Shown: positions 26,207 through 34,301, numbered from the stretch's first letter. The stretch is 41,794 nt of DNA from Nonomuraea longispora (GCF_004348345.1 NZ_SMJZ01000062.1:1-41794), one strand, 5' to 3'. Numbers and translations are program-made. Notes: a model not told the origin generated them from the letters alone.

Positions 26207-27046
26207 ATGTCCGACGATCCGCCGGCCGATCCGTTCGCCGGCGCCGGGGCCCGGTGGATGGCGGGTCGCGCAGCCCTGGTCACCGGGGCCGGGCAGAACG
26301 GAGCGCTGCCGGGCGTCGGCTACGCCATCGCCCGGGTGCTCGCCGCGCACGGCGCGCGCGTCGCGGTGCTCGACCGGGACGCGGCCGCCGCCGGCCGCAC
26401 CGTGAAGGTGATCGGCGAGGACGGCGGCGATGCGGTGCCCGTGGTCGCCGACGTGACCTCCGACCGGGCGTGCGCCGCCGCCGTCACCGGGGCGGCGGCC
26501 CGCCTCGGCGGGCTCGACGCCCTGGTGAACAACGTCGCGTCGGGCGACCCCGCGGGGTTGTTCGAGGTCGATCCCGACCGGTTCGCCGAACTGATGACGG
26601 TCAACCTCACCTCAGCCTGGCAGGTCACCCGGCACGCCGTCCCCGTGCTGCCGCGTGGCGGCTCGATCGTGAACATCTCCTCGGTGACCGTGCGGGCGCG
26701 CGGGCCCGGGATGGTGTACTCCCTGGCCAAGGCGGGGCTGGAGAACCTGACCGAAGGCGCCGCGGCCACCCTCGGACCGCAGGGCATCCGGGTCAACGGC
26801 GTGCGCGTCGGCATGATCTGGGGGTCGTTCGCCGCCGCCAACATGCCCGAGGAGGCGCGCGCGGCGCGGCGCGAGAGCACCGCGCTCATGACCGAGGGCA
26901 CCGCCTGGGACGTCGCCCAGGCCGCGCTGTTCCTGCTGAGCGACCGGGCCCGGTGGATCTCCGGGCACCTCCTCGACGTCGACGGCGGGCCCTCGCGCCG
27001 GCCGCCGCCCGTGGCGGCCCCTGCCGGCCGCGACCGCGACAGATGA
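26207..27046 (+). CDS. SDR oxidoreductase, copy 2
   Basis: 279 residues, gapless paralog of the SDR at 22153-22992. It has the same MSDDP start, cofactor loop TGAGQNGALPGVGYAI, catalytic NISSV serine, and Y171/K175 (YSLAK). The start is set at ATG 26207, after GGGGAGGAG, because the paralog starts with the same MSDDP; an in-frame ATG at 26126 overlapping the previous stop would add 27 low-complexity residues. The C-terminal tail differs between copies, which may set substrate preference. A strong hairpin follows. Confidence 0.88.
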   Translation: MSDDPPADPFAGAGARWMAGRAALVTGAGQNGALPGVGYAIARVLAAHGARVAVLDRDAAAAGRTVKVIGEDGGDAVPVVADVTSDRACAAAVTGAAARLGGLDALVNNVASGDPAGLFEVDPDRFAELMTVNLTSAWQVTRHAVPVLPRGGSIVNISSVTVRARGPGMVYSLAKAGLENLTEGAAATLGPQGIRVNGVRVGMIWGSFAAANMPEEARAARRESTALMTEGTAWDVAQAALFLLSDRARWISGHLLDVDGGPSRRPPPVAAPAGRDRDR

Positions 27047-27055
27047 CGTAGTCCA

Positions 27056-27087
27056 GGTGCCGCAGATGACCCACGATCTGCGGCACC
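27056..27087 (+). terminator. Strong hairpin after the cassette
   Basis: GGTGCCGCAGAT (27056-27067) and ATCTGCGGCACC (27076-27087) are a perfect 12-bp inverted repeat with an 8-nt loop, beginning 9 nt after the SDR stop. There is no U-tract. It separates the cassette from the MFS gene; an operator role is the alternative. Confidence 0.6.
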
Positions 27088-27155
27088 CGTACGAAATACG
27101 GTCCCTACAACTCCGCAAACCGCCGACATCCACCCCGCTCTGAGGAGTGCCACCC

Positions 27156-28478
27156 ATGACCCACAACGGCACGTCCAAGCCTCCATCGATCAAAGGGCTC
27201 TTCGCAGCCAGCTTCATCGGCACGTCGATCGAGTGGTACGACTACTTCATCTTCGGCACGGCCGCGGCGCTGGTGTTCCCCCGGCTGTTCTTCCCGGACG
27301 CGTCGCCCGAGGCCGCCACGCTCGCGTCGTTGTCGGCGTTCGCCGCCGGATTCCTGGTCCGGCCGCTGGGCGCCGCGGTCATCGGTCACTTCGGCGACAG
27401 GATCGGCCGCAAGTCGATGCTCGTGCTGACGCTGATCCTGACCGGTGGGTCCACCTTCCTCATCGGAACGTTGCCGACGTACGCGGCGATCGGCATCGGA
27501 GCGCCGCTGCTTCTGGTCTCGCTCCGTCTCGTCCAGAGCTTCGGCGTGTCCGGCGAGTGGGGCGGCGCGCTGCTCATCTCCACGGAGAACGCCGCACCAC
27601 ACCGTCGCGCGGTTTATGGAAGTTTCGCCCAGTTCGGGGTTCCGATCGGTGTGCTGACCTCCAACCTGGCGTTCCTGGCCGTCGCCGGCATGGACGACGA
27701 GGCGTTCTTCTCCTACGGCTGGCGCATCCCGTTCCTGCTGAGCGCGGCGCTGGTCATCGTCGGCTTCGTCGTACGCCTGCGCCTGTCGGAGACGCCCGAG
27801 TTCGCCAAGGCGAAGAAGGAGCGCACGATCAGCAAGGTTCCCTTCGCCGAACTGCTGCGCCGGCACCCGCGCAACCTCATCCTGGGCGGCCTGGCCGCGA
27901 TCGCGCCGCCCGCGGTGGGCTACGCCGTCACCGTGTACATGCTCACCTACGGGACCCAGGTGGCCGGCTTCGAGCGCAACACGCTGCTCACGATGATCCT
28001 GACGTCGACCTCGGTGTGGATCCTCGCGATCATCGCGTCCGCGGTGTTGTCCGACCGGTACGGCGCCAAGCGGCTCTACATCGTCGGCGCGATCACCGCG
28101 GTGGTGTGGCCGGTGCCGATGTTCGCATTGGTCAACACCGGCGAGATCGTGCCGGCGCTGATCGCGTTCCTGGTGGCGGCGGTGGTGCAGGGCATCATGG
28201 CCGGCGCGCAGGGCGGCCTGTTCAGCGAGATGTTCGACCTCAAGGTCCGCTACAGCGGCATCTCCATCGCCTACGCCGCGGGCGGCACGGTCGCCGGCGC
28301 CGTGACCCCGGCCTTCCCCGCCCTGTACGCCGCGTTCGGCTCGTCCACGCCGGTCGCCGTGTTCCTGACCGTGCTGGGCGCGGTGAGCCTGGTGGCCGTG
28401 AGCGGCATCAAGTACACCGCGGCGGCGCGCGAGCCCGTGAAGAAGGTCGGCGCCCCGGCCGTGGCGCCGGAGGTCTAG
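27156..28478 (+). CDS. MFS metabolite:proton symporter (MHS family)
   Basis: 440 residues, about twelve membrane segments. N-terminal FAASFIGTSIEWYDYFIFG, GHFGDRIGRKSMLV between helices 2 and 3, and RLVQSFGVSGEWGGA are marks of the ProP/KgtP/ShiA-type symporters that import organic acids or betaines with protons. ATG 27156 follows GAGGAG (27142-27147); GTG 27147 in frame overlaps that site and is rejected. It probably imports the island's acid substrate. Confidence 0.9.
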   Translation: MTHNGTSKPPSIKGLFAASFIGTSIEWYDYFIFGTAAALVFPRLFFPDASPEAATLASLSAFAAGFLVRPLGAAVIGHFGDRIGRKSMLVLTLILTGGSTFLIGTLPTYAAIGIGAPLLLVSLRLVQSFGVSGEWGGALLISTENAAPHRRAVYGSFAQFGVPIGVLTSNLAFLAVAGMDDEAFFSYGWRIPFLLSAALVIVGFVVRLRLSETPEFAKAKKERTISKVPFAELLRRHPRNLILGGLAAIAPPAVGYAVTVYMLTYGTQVAGFERNTLLTMILTSTSVWILAIIASAVLSDRYGAKRLYIVGAITAVVWPVPMFALVNTGEIVPALIAFLVAAVVQGIMAGAQGGLFSEMFDLKVRYSGISIAYAAGGTVAGAVTPAFPALYAAFGSSTPVAVFLTVLGAVSLVAVSGIKYTAAAREPVKKVGAPAVAPEV

Positions 28479-28598
28479 CCGGGGTGCACGATCCGCCGCG
28501 CGGGAGCGAGGGCGCCGGGCTTCGACCCGCGCGGCGTACATTTGTCCCGGTGTGGTTCCGCGGCGTCGCGCCGCGGCGAGAAGCAGGAGGCCGGACAC

Positions 28599-29486
28599 GT
28601 GCCAGACCAGATGCCGGGGCGGCTGAACCTCGACGACCTGCTCGCGATCGACGTGCACACGCACGCCGAGGTCTCCAGGAACGGGCACGGGTCCCTGAGC
28701 CCCGAGTTGTTCGAGGCCTCGGCGACATACTTCAAGGCGCATCCCCGTCCGACCATCCCGGAGATGGCCGCGTACTACCGGGAGCGGCGGATCGCGGCGG
28801 TCGTGTTCACGGTGGACGCCGAGCACGCCACGGGGCATCCGCCGATCGCGAACGAGGAGGTGGCCGAGAGCTGCGCCGAGCACGCCGACGTGCTGATCCC
28901 GTTCGCCAGCATCGACCCGTGGCGGGGGAGGGCGGGTGCGCGCGAGGCCCGCCGTCTCGTCGCGAACTACGGTGTGCGCGGCTTCAAGTTCCACCCGAGC
29001 GTGCAGCGCTTCTCGCCCGACGATCCCATGGCCTACCCGTTGTACGAGGCCATCGAGGAGCTCGGCGTGCCGGCATTGTTCCACACGGGCCAGACGGGCA
29101 TCGGCGCGGGCGTCCCCGGCGGCGGCGGGATCAGGCTGCGGTATTCCAACCCCATGCTGCTCGACGACGTGGCGGTCGACTTCCCCGAGCTGCGGATCGT
29201 GCTGGCGCACCCGTCGTTCCCCTGGCAGGACGAGGCCCTCGCGGTCGCCACCCACAAGCCGTACGTCTACATCGACCTGTCGGGGTGGTCGCCGAAGTAT
29301 TTCCCGCCGCAACTGGTGCGCTACGCCAACTCGCTGCTGAAGGACAAGGTGCTCTTCGGCTCCGACTATCCGGTGATCACGCCGGACCGCTGGCTGGCCG
29401 ACTTCGACGAGCTCGAGATCAAGCCGGAGGTGCGCCCCCTGATCCTGAAGGACAACGCCGCGCGCCTGCTGGGGCTGCGGGGCTGA
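28599..29486 (+). CDS. Amidohydrolase-2 family protein
   Basis: 295 residues. Metal ligands IDVHTH (H20, H22), LFHTGQTG, VLAHPSFPW and LFGSDYPV (Asp) mark the amidohydrolase-2 / ACMSD clan, the same broad clan as the protein at 18351-19355 but clearly a different subgroup (FKFHPSVQRF block). GTG 28599 follows AGGAGG by 8 nt. It lies 120 bp after the MFS gene. A decarboxylase or hydrolase role in the same pathway is likely; the substrate is unknown. Confidence 0.85.
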   Translation: MPDQMPGRLNLDDLLAIDVHTHAEVSRNGHGSLSPELFEASATYFKAHPRPTIPEMAAYYRERRIAAVVFTVDAEHATGHPPIANEEVAESCAEHADVLIPFASIDPWRGRAGAREARRLVANYGVRGFKFHPSVQRFSPDDPMAYPLYEAIEELGVPALFHTGQTGIGAGVPGGGGIRLRYSNPMLLDDVAVDFPELRIVLAHPSFPWQDEALAVATHKPYVYIDLSGWSPKYFPPQLVRYANSLLKDKVLFGSDYPVITPDRWLADFDELEIKPEVRPLILKDNAARLLGLRG

Positions 29487-29487
29487 G

Positions 29488-29820
29488 TCAGCCGCGTGAG
29501 GGCACGGCCATCTCGCCGAGCTCGGACCAGTCGTCCTGCGGGACGGTAGTGTTGACGATGCGCGGGGTCTCGGCGAGGTGGGGCGGCAGCGTCTGCCGGG
29601 CCTTGCGGAAGTGGTCGGAGCCCACGTGCGCCGCGCCGGCCTCGTCGTCGCGGAACGCCTCGACGAGGACATATTCGGTGGGGTCGTCGAGGCTGCGTGA
29701 CCAGTCGAACCACAGGCAGCCGGGCTCGGCGCGGGTCGCCTCGGTGAACTCCGCGGTGATCTCCGGCCAGCGGTCGGCGTGCTCCGGCAGGACGCGGAAC
29801 TTGGCGGTGATAAAGATCAT
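29488..29820 (-). CDS. ABM-fold (antibiotic biosynthesis monooxygenase) protein
   Basis: 110 residues. MIFITAKFRVLPEHADRW start, EPGCLWFDW, YVLVEAFRDDEAGAAHV and HFRKARQTLP fit the dimeric alpha+beta-barrel ABM family, which includes cofactor-free monooxygenases and YgiN-type quinol oxidases. It converges on the amidohydrolase with a 1-bp gap between stops. ATG at 29820. The reaction cannot be told from the sequence. Confidence 0.85.
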   Translation of the reverse strand: MIFITAKFRVLPEHADRWPEITAEFTEATRAEPGCLWFDWSRSLDDPTEYVLVEAFRDDEAGAAHVGSDHFRKARQTLPPHLAETPRIVNTTVPQDDWSELGEMAVPSRG

Positions 29821-29994
29821 CTGAGTGCTCTCCCGGTCGGCGGCGCCACTGGTCCGAGTCTATCGGCTGCCGAATTGCGTTCTAAGGAATCGCCCAGTGA
29901 GACGAGACCGAACTCCGGCCTGTCCCGACCCGGATGTCATTACGACGGCGTACGCCATACGCGGTTTCGGCTCCGAGGCGGTATGCCTGGTACC

Positions 29995-30271
29995 CACGGG
30001 TCAAAGGACGTTCTATCCACCGGTGGAGCCCTACGAGACGGGAACGCTCGACGTAGGCGATGGCAACGAGCTCTCCTGGGAGGTCAGCGGCAACCCGGAG
30101 GGCCCGGCGGGGCACGTGCCGGCGGCACATGCGTGGGCCGCCTGGGACCTGCATCCGGCCTGGCCGGGGGCCGACTTCCAGCTCGTGGACGACGCCGGGC
30201 ACGCGGGTGCGGAGCCCGGCACGCTGCACCGGCTCGTCGCGGCCACCGACCGTTTCCGCGGCGGGGCCTAG
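29995..30271 (+). pseudogene. Proline iminopeptidase pseudogene, internal deletion
   Basis: The frame starts like a proline iminopeptidase (YPPVEPYETGTLDVGDGNEL, then SWEVSGNPEGP) and then jumps, with no frameshift, to the family's C terminus (AAWDLHPAWPGADFQLVDD, AGHAGAEPGTLHRLVAATD, RF, stop). About 200 residues containing the HGGPG oxyanion loop and the GGSWG nucleophile are missing; the final catalytic histidine is still there. The product cannot be active. The start of the old gene is not clear; the frame is open from about 29825. Confidence 0.7.
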
Positions 30272-30298
30272 GCTCGGATCATGTAAGGCCAGGATCCG

Positions 30299-30323
30299 CG
30301 GCTCCGGCATCCCTGCGGAGCCG
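30299..30323 (+). terminator. Hairpin after the iminopeptidase remnant
   Basis: CGGCTCCG (30299-30306) pairs with CGGAGCCG (30316-30323) over a 9-nt loop. Confidence 0.4.
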
Positions 30324-30367
30324 TCCCGGCCGGCTCGCCACGGTGCTGGGCGTGTTCTATGACACGG

Positions 30368-30399
30368 CCGAGGCCCGGCGGGTGTCCGCCGGGCCTCGG
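30368..30399 (-). terminator. Strong terminator hairpin of the small secreted protein gene
   Basis: CCGAGGCCCGGCGG (30368-30381), loop GTGT, CCGCCGGGCCTCGG (30386-30399): a perfect 14-bp stem. It begins 10 nt past the stop of the leftward gene. Confidence 0.75.
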
Positions 30400-30409
30400 G
30401 GATGGGTGT

Positions 30410-30853
30410 CTAGTAGATGCGGTACTTGCGGCCGCAGTTGTCGAACTTGCCCGCCCAGCAGGTGAACGTGTAGGCCTTCTTGACGCCCCGCCCGCTCCAG
30501 CTGCCGACGACCTTGCCGTCCCAGGCCTTGTTGAACCTCTTCCAGTGGCCGTTCTGGTAGACCTCGAACCAGACCCAGGCCTTCTTGCCGCCGCGCTTGT
30601 CGACGCCGTACCACTTCGTGTGGACCTTGCCGCGCTGCTTCCAGGTCTTCCCGAACGTGTACGCCTTGCGGTCGCTGGAGAAGAACTTGCCCCAGCTGCC
30701 ACCGCTGTGGAACGCGTCGGCGGCGGTCGTAGCGGTGGACTGCGTGGCGGCCTGCGTGGCGGCCTGGGTGGCGGCCTGGGCGGCGGGGGTGAGAGCGATG
30801 CCGGTGACGGCCATCGAGCCGGCCAGAGTCGCGATCGCAAGGGTCTTACGCAT
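30410..30853 (-). CDS. Small secreted aromatic/lysine-rich protein, unknown
   Basis: 147 residues. A signal peptide is cleaved after about residue 27 (LTPAAQA), followed by AATQ repeats encoded by a 12-bp tandem repeat (about 30735-30785) and a basic domain rich in Trp, Tyr, Phe, Lys and Gly (WGKFFSSDRKAYTFGKTWKQ, WVWFEVYQNGHWKRF) with two cysteines (TCWAGKFDNCG). The repeated Y/F-x-x-W strands suggest a small beta-rich extracellular domain. I do not recognise the family. The 5' leader carries a hairpin, and paired DnaA-box-like palindromes lie upstream. Confidence 0.75.
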   Translation of the reverse strand: MRKTLAIATLAGSMAVTGIALTPAAQAATQAATQAATQSTATTAADAFHSGGSWGKFFSSDRKAYTFGKTWKQRGKVHTKWYGVDKRGGKKAWVWFEVYQNGHWKRFNKAWDGKVVGSWSGRGVKKAYTFTCWAGKFDNCGRKYRIY

Positions 30854-30871
30854 TTGGGTCCTCCCCGTGTC

Positions 30872-30897
30872 GGTGTGCCGGTCGTTCCCGGCACACC
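30872..30897 (-). promoter_or_regulatory. Leader hairpin before the small secreted protein
   Basis: GGTGTGCCGG (30872-30881) and CCGGCACACC (30888-30897) form a 10-bp stem with a 6-nt loop, 19-44 nt before the ATG and just upstream of a GGGGAGG ribosome-binding site. It may be an operator or mRNA-stabilising stem. Confidence 0.4.
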
Positions 30898-30928
30898 AGG
30901 GACATTACGGAGACTCGCCGCGATCATC

Positions 30929-30971
30929 TGTGGACAAATCCACACACAGCACTTATGTGGATAAGTCCACA
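30929..30971. promoter_or_regulatory. Paired DnaA-box-like palindromes
   Basis: TGTGGACAAATCCACA (30929-30944) and TGTGGATAAGTCCACA (30956-30971) share TGTGGA-N4-TCCACA and are 27 bp apart. The strands include TTGTCCACA (the preferred Streptomyces DnaA box) and TTATCCACA (the E. coli consensus). They lie between the small secreted protein's promoter side and the stop of the serine hydrolase. No dnaA/dnaN is near, so this is not a chromosomal origin as placed; DnaA titration or control of the secreted gene, or a different regulator, are possible. Confidence 0.55.
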
Positions 30972-31038
30972 GACCAGGCACCTTGCGCAGGCGGCCCCGG
31001 AGGGGCCGAGTATGGCGATATATCGGCCTTTGTGCAGG

Positions 31039-32307
31039 TCAGCGCTTGACGGTCGTCCGGCCCGTCGGGAACGGCACGAACGGCTTCTGCTCCGACTTCG
31101 CGGTCGCGCCGCCCTTCCCGCACAACGCCAGGACCAGATGGTTGCCCATCGCGTTGTCGATCTCGCTCGGCTCCAGCTGGCCGTCGTCGCCGACGCGCTG
31201 GTACTTCATCAAGTTCATCCCGAACGAGATCTGGCGCTTTCCGTCGGGGCTGGACAGTGACTGCGCACCCATGCCGAAGACGGCTCCGTCGTGCCCCCAG
31301 AACCGGCCGCACGGCAGGTCGGCGGCGTAGAGGCCGAGGCCGTAGAGCAGGTATCCGCCGCCCGCGTTCACGGGCACCGTCTTCTGCATCTCGGCCAGCT
31401 GCTTCGCGCCGACCAGCCGCCCGCGCAGCAACTCCCGGTAGAACCGGTTGAGGTCGTCCATCGTGGACACGACGTCACCGGCCGTGCGCACGAACGACAT
31501 GTCGTAGACGCTGTAGTCGCGCGGCGGGTCGATCAGCCCGTACCACGACTCGTACGCCTTCGAGTGGGCCCCGGGGATGCGGGGCGTGCGCGGGTAGGAC
31601 GTGTGCCGCAGGCCCGCCTTGCGGATCACGTTGCGGGTGATGTGGCGCTCGGCGTTCTCGCCGGTGACCTTCTCCAGGAGCAGGCCGATGATCACGTAGT
31701 TGGTGTTGGAGTAGGAGCCGGGCGTCGCGCCGGGCTCGCCCGTCGGGGTTCCCTCCAGGCCCATCTTCACCAGCTCCGCCGGCTTGATCTTACGGAACCG
31801 GTGCTCGTCCAGGCTGCCGGTCTTGCCCTCCAGCAGCGAGGGGAACGCCGGAGCGAGGTAGTCGGCGATGTGGCTGGTGTGGTTGAGCAACATCCGCACG
31901 GTGATCTTCTCGCCGCGCTCGCTGGAAACGAGGTCGGGCAGGTAACGGCCGATGGGGGCGTCCAGTTCGATGGTGCCGCTCGCCACCTGCTGCAGCACGG
32001 CCACGGACGCGAAGGTCTTGGAGATGCTGCCGACCCGGTGCGTCATCCTCGGGTGCATCGGCCGTTCGGTCGTCACGTCGGCGACGCCGGTGGCGCCCTG
32101 CCACGTACGGTTCCCGTCGCGGACCGTCGAGAGCATGCCGTACATCCCCGCCTTGTGCGCGGCGTCCAGCGACTGCTGCAGCGCCTGCCGGTCCAGCACG
32201 GGATCCTGAGCGGCCGCGGCGGTGCCCGGGGCCATCAGGGTCGCCGTGGTGAGCAGCGCGGCTGCGGCGGCCAGCCGCCTGGTGTGTCGCATTCGAGGGG
32301 AGATCAT
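31039..32307 (-). CDS. Secreted serine hydrolase, class C beta-lactamase fold
   Basis: 422 residues. Signal peptide (MRHTRRLAAAAALLTTATL...AAAA), then the active-site S-x-x-K in RVGSISKTF, tyrosine motif YSNTNY, and HDG near the C terminus (FWGHDGAVFG). This is the D-alanyl-D-alanine carboxypeptidase / class C beta-lactamase / esterase group. Start ATG 32307 with AGGA upstream; a longer in-frame start at 32358 would disrupt the signal peptide. A strong palindrome lies 57-90 bp upstream. Exact substrate unknown. Confidence 0.85.
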   Translation of the reverse strand: MISPRMRHTRRLAAAAALLTTATLMAPGTAAAAQDPVLDRQALQQSLDAAHKAGMYGMLSTVRDGNRTWQGATGVADVTTERPMHPRMTHRVGSISKTFASVAVLQQVASGTIELDAPIGRYLPDLVSSERGEKITVRMLLNHTSHIADYLAPAFPSLLEGKTGSLDEHRFRKIKPAELVKMGLEGTPTGEPGATPGSYSNTNYVIIGLLLEKVTGENAERHITRNVIRKAGLRHTSYPRTPRIPGAHSKAYESWYGLIDPPRDYSVYDMSFVRTAGDVVSTMDDLNRFYRELLRGRLVGAKQLAEMQKTVPVNAGGGYLLYGLGLYAADLPCGRFWGHDGAVFGMGAQSLSSPDGKRQISFGMNLMKYQRVGDDGQLEPSEIDNAMGNHLVLALCGKGGATAKSEQKPFVPFPTGRTTVKR

Positions 32308-32363
32308 GACGATTATCCTGATCCATCCAGCCTGGTCATGGGCAGTCCGCGCTGTCACCGGCT

Positions 32364-32396
32364 CGACATGACAGACGTCATGTCGACGTCATGACA
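32364..32396 (-). promoter_or_regulatory. Operator-like palindrome upstream of the serine hydrolase
   Basis: CGACATGAC-agac-GTCATGTCG (32364-32385) is a perfect 9-bp inverted repeat, followed by a further overlapping half-site ACGTCATGACAT. Three GTCATG half-sites therefore lie in 33 bp, in the 99-bp gap between the response-regulator stop and the serine hydrolase start. It is a good candidate target for the adjacent two-component system. Confidence 0.55.
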
Positions 32397-32406
32397 TAGG
32401 TCTTGG

Positions 32407-33048
32407 TCAGGGACCGACCAGACCCGCCTGATGGGCGAGCAGGCCCGCCTGGGTGCGGTTGGCGAGGTCGAGCTTGCCCAGCAGGCGCGAGATGTAGCTC
32501 TTGACGGTCGAGTCGGACAGGAACAGGCGGGCCGCGATCTCGCCGTTGGTCAGGCCCTCGCCGAGGCAGGCCAGCACGTCGCGCTCGCGTTCGCTCAGCC
32601 CGGCCAGCTTCTCCCGCACGGCGTCGTCCGCCGGCGCCGAGCGGGACACGAGGTGACGGGCGGCGGACGGCGACAACACGGTGGCGCCCTGGGCCGCGAC
32701 CTTGACCAGGTCGATCAGGTCTTGCGGTGGGGTCGACTTCACGACAAAACCGTTCGCGCCGGCCTGGAGCGCGCGCAGCACGTGGGTGTCCGAGTCGAAC
32801 GTGGTCAGGGCCACCACCACCGGGGGCGTGCGCAGCCTGGCGATCTCGGCGGTGGCGGTGATGCCGTCCACGCCGGGCATCCTGATGTCCATCAGCACGA
32901 CGTCGGGAGCGGCGCGCAGCACGGCCTCCACCGCCTCCGCGCCGTCCTCGGCCTCGGCCACCACCTCCACCTCGCCCGTCGAGGTGAGGATGGCGCGAAG
33001 GTGGTGGCGGACCATGGGGTCGTCGTCGGCCACGAGTACTCTGATCAT
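32407..33048 (-). CDS. NarL/FixJ-type response regulator
   Basis: 213 residues. Receiver domain 1-120 with acidic pocket D8-D9-D10, phosphorylated D54 (VVLMDIRMPGVDG) and conserved Lys in FVVKS; C-terminal LuxR helix-turn-helix (LSERERDVLACLGEGLTNGEIAARL...STVKSYISRLLGKL). ATG 33048 overlaps the kinase stop by 4 bp. Last gene of the esterase-kinase-regulator operon. Confidence 0.93.
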   Translation of the reverse strand: MIRVLVADDDPMVRHHLRAILTSTGEVEVVAEAEDGAEAVEAVLRAAPDVVLMDIRMPGVDGITATAEIARLRTPPVVVALTTFDSDTHVLRALQAGANGFVVKSTPPQDLIDLVKVAAQGATVLSPSAARHLVSRSAPADDAVREKLAGLSERERDVLACLGEGLTNGEIAARLFLSDSTVKSYISRLLGKLDLANRTQAGLLAHQAGLVGP

Positions 33049-34301
33049 GGGGTGTCCAGGCGGTCGTCCGTGGGCACTGACACGGGCAGGGTGGCCGAGA
33101 CCCGGAATCCGCCGTCCGCTTCGGGGGCAGCCGCGAAACGGCCGCCCAGCAGCGACACCCGCCGCCGCAGACCGTCGAGCCCCAGCCCGGAACCGCTCGC
33201 CGCCAGCCCTGACCCGGCCGCCACGGAAACCGCCGCCGAGCTCGCCGCCGAACCCGCCGGTGGAGGGGCGTTGGCGACCGTGACGGTCAGCCGGTCGCGG
33301 TCATGGGCCAGCTCGACCTCGACAGGCGCGCCGGGCGCGTGTTTCCTGGCGTTGGTGAGCGCCTCCTGCACCACGCGGTACGCGCCCCTCGCGATCGCCG
33401 GCGTCACCGCCTCCGGCGTGCCGGTGACCCGCAGGGTGGCCGGGTTGCCCGCGGAGGTGGCGGAGCCGACGAGGACGCCCAGACCGGACGGGTCGAGCGT
33501 GACGCGCGCAGGCTGGCAGGGCTCGTGCGCGTGGCCGCGGCGCAGGACGCCGATCAGGTCGCGCAGCTCCGTCAGCGTGCGCGAGCCCGCGTCGCGGATG
33601 TGCTCGGCCGCCGCCCGGACCTCGTGGTCGGCCGCCGATACCTTCAACGCCCCGGCGGCCAGGACGATCTCGGTGACGTGGTGGGTGACGATGTCGTGCA
33701 TCTCGCCCGCCACCCGCTGCCGCTCCGCCGCCTTCGCCCGTTCGGCGAGCAGCCGCCGCTCGCGCTCGGTGCTCTCCGCCCGCTCCCGCAACGATCGCAG
33801 CAGCTCGCGGCGGGCGCGGGCGTACACGCCGAGAGCGCCGGGCAGCACCGTGGCGACGATCCCGCCGTAGGCGATCTCCCACTCGGGCCTCCACAACCGG
33901 GTGGCGGCCAGCGCCAGGACCGCGACGTACGCCACCGCCTCCCGGCGCGGCAGCCTGTTGACAACGAACCACACGATCGCCGGCGTGCACAGGGGCACGG
34001 TCGTCGGCGTCACAGGGTCGAGCGGCGTGAACGACCCGGGAGCCAGCGTGTCGCCGACGGCGGCGAGCGCCGAGCCCGCGCAGACGAGCATGGCGACCAC
34101 CCGCGTGAACCGTACGAGGAACGGCAGGCAGGCGTCGGCGGCCAGGCTTAGCGCCAGCCCCGCGGCCGGGCCGAACGGGCCGCTCGTGCGCTGCACGCTC
34201 CGGTAGAGTGCCAGGTCGAGCAGGGCGAACGCCGCCATGACGACGACCAGGAAGGCCTGGACCCTCCTGGCGTCGCTCGAAGACGGTGTGGTGTCGGTCA
34301 T
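33045..34301 (-). CDS. NarL-type sensor histidine kinase
   Basis: 418 residues. Four or more N-terminal membrane helices (about 14-155) without an obvious extracellular domain, coiled linker (RERAESTERERRLLAERAKAAERQR), HisKA_3 dimerisation box GEMHDIVTHHVTEI with phospho-accepting H202, and HATPase domain ending in GLGLDGLRRRVSLLGG. ATG 34301 overlaps the esterase stop (ATGA), so kinase and esterase are coupled. The open frame continues upstream over the esterase but is not coding there. Confidence 0.92.
   Translation of the reverse strand: MTDTTPSSSDARRVQAFLVVVMAAFALLDLALYRSVQRTSGPFGPAAGLALSLAADACLPFLVRFTRVVAMLVCAGSALAAVGDTLAPGSFTPLDPVTPTTVPLCTPAIVWFVVNRLPRREAVAYVAVLALAATRLWRPEWEIAYGGIVATVLPGALGVYARARRELLRSLRERAESTERERRLLAERAKAAERQRVAGEMHDIVTHHVTEIVLAAGALKVSAADHEVRAAAEHIRDAGSRTLTELRDLIGVLRRGHAHEPCQPARVTLDPSGLGVLVGSATSAGNPATLRVTGTPEAVTPAIARGAYRVVQEALTNARKHAPGAPVEVELAHDRDRLTVTVANAPPPAGSAASSAAVSVAAGSGLAASGSGLGLDGLRRRVSLLGGRFAAAPEADGGFRVSATLPVSVPTDDRLDTP

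Noticed and set aside
27105..29672. An 855-codon minus-strand frame opposite the MFS and amidohydrolase genes
   Set aside because: High-GC antisense shadow; the plus strand has clear families, ribosome-binding sites and codon pattern.
30929..30971. Chromosomal replication origin
   Set aside because: Two paired boxes only, no AT-rich unwinding region and no dnaA, dnaN or gyrase genes nearby.
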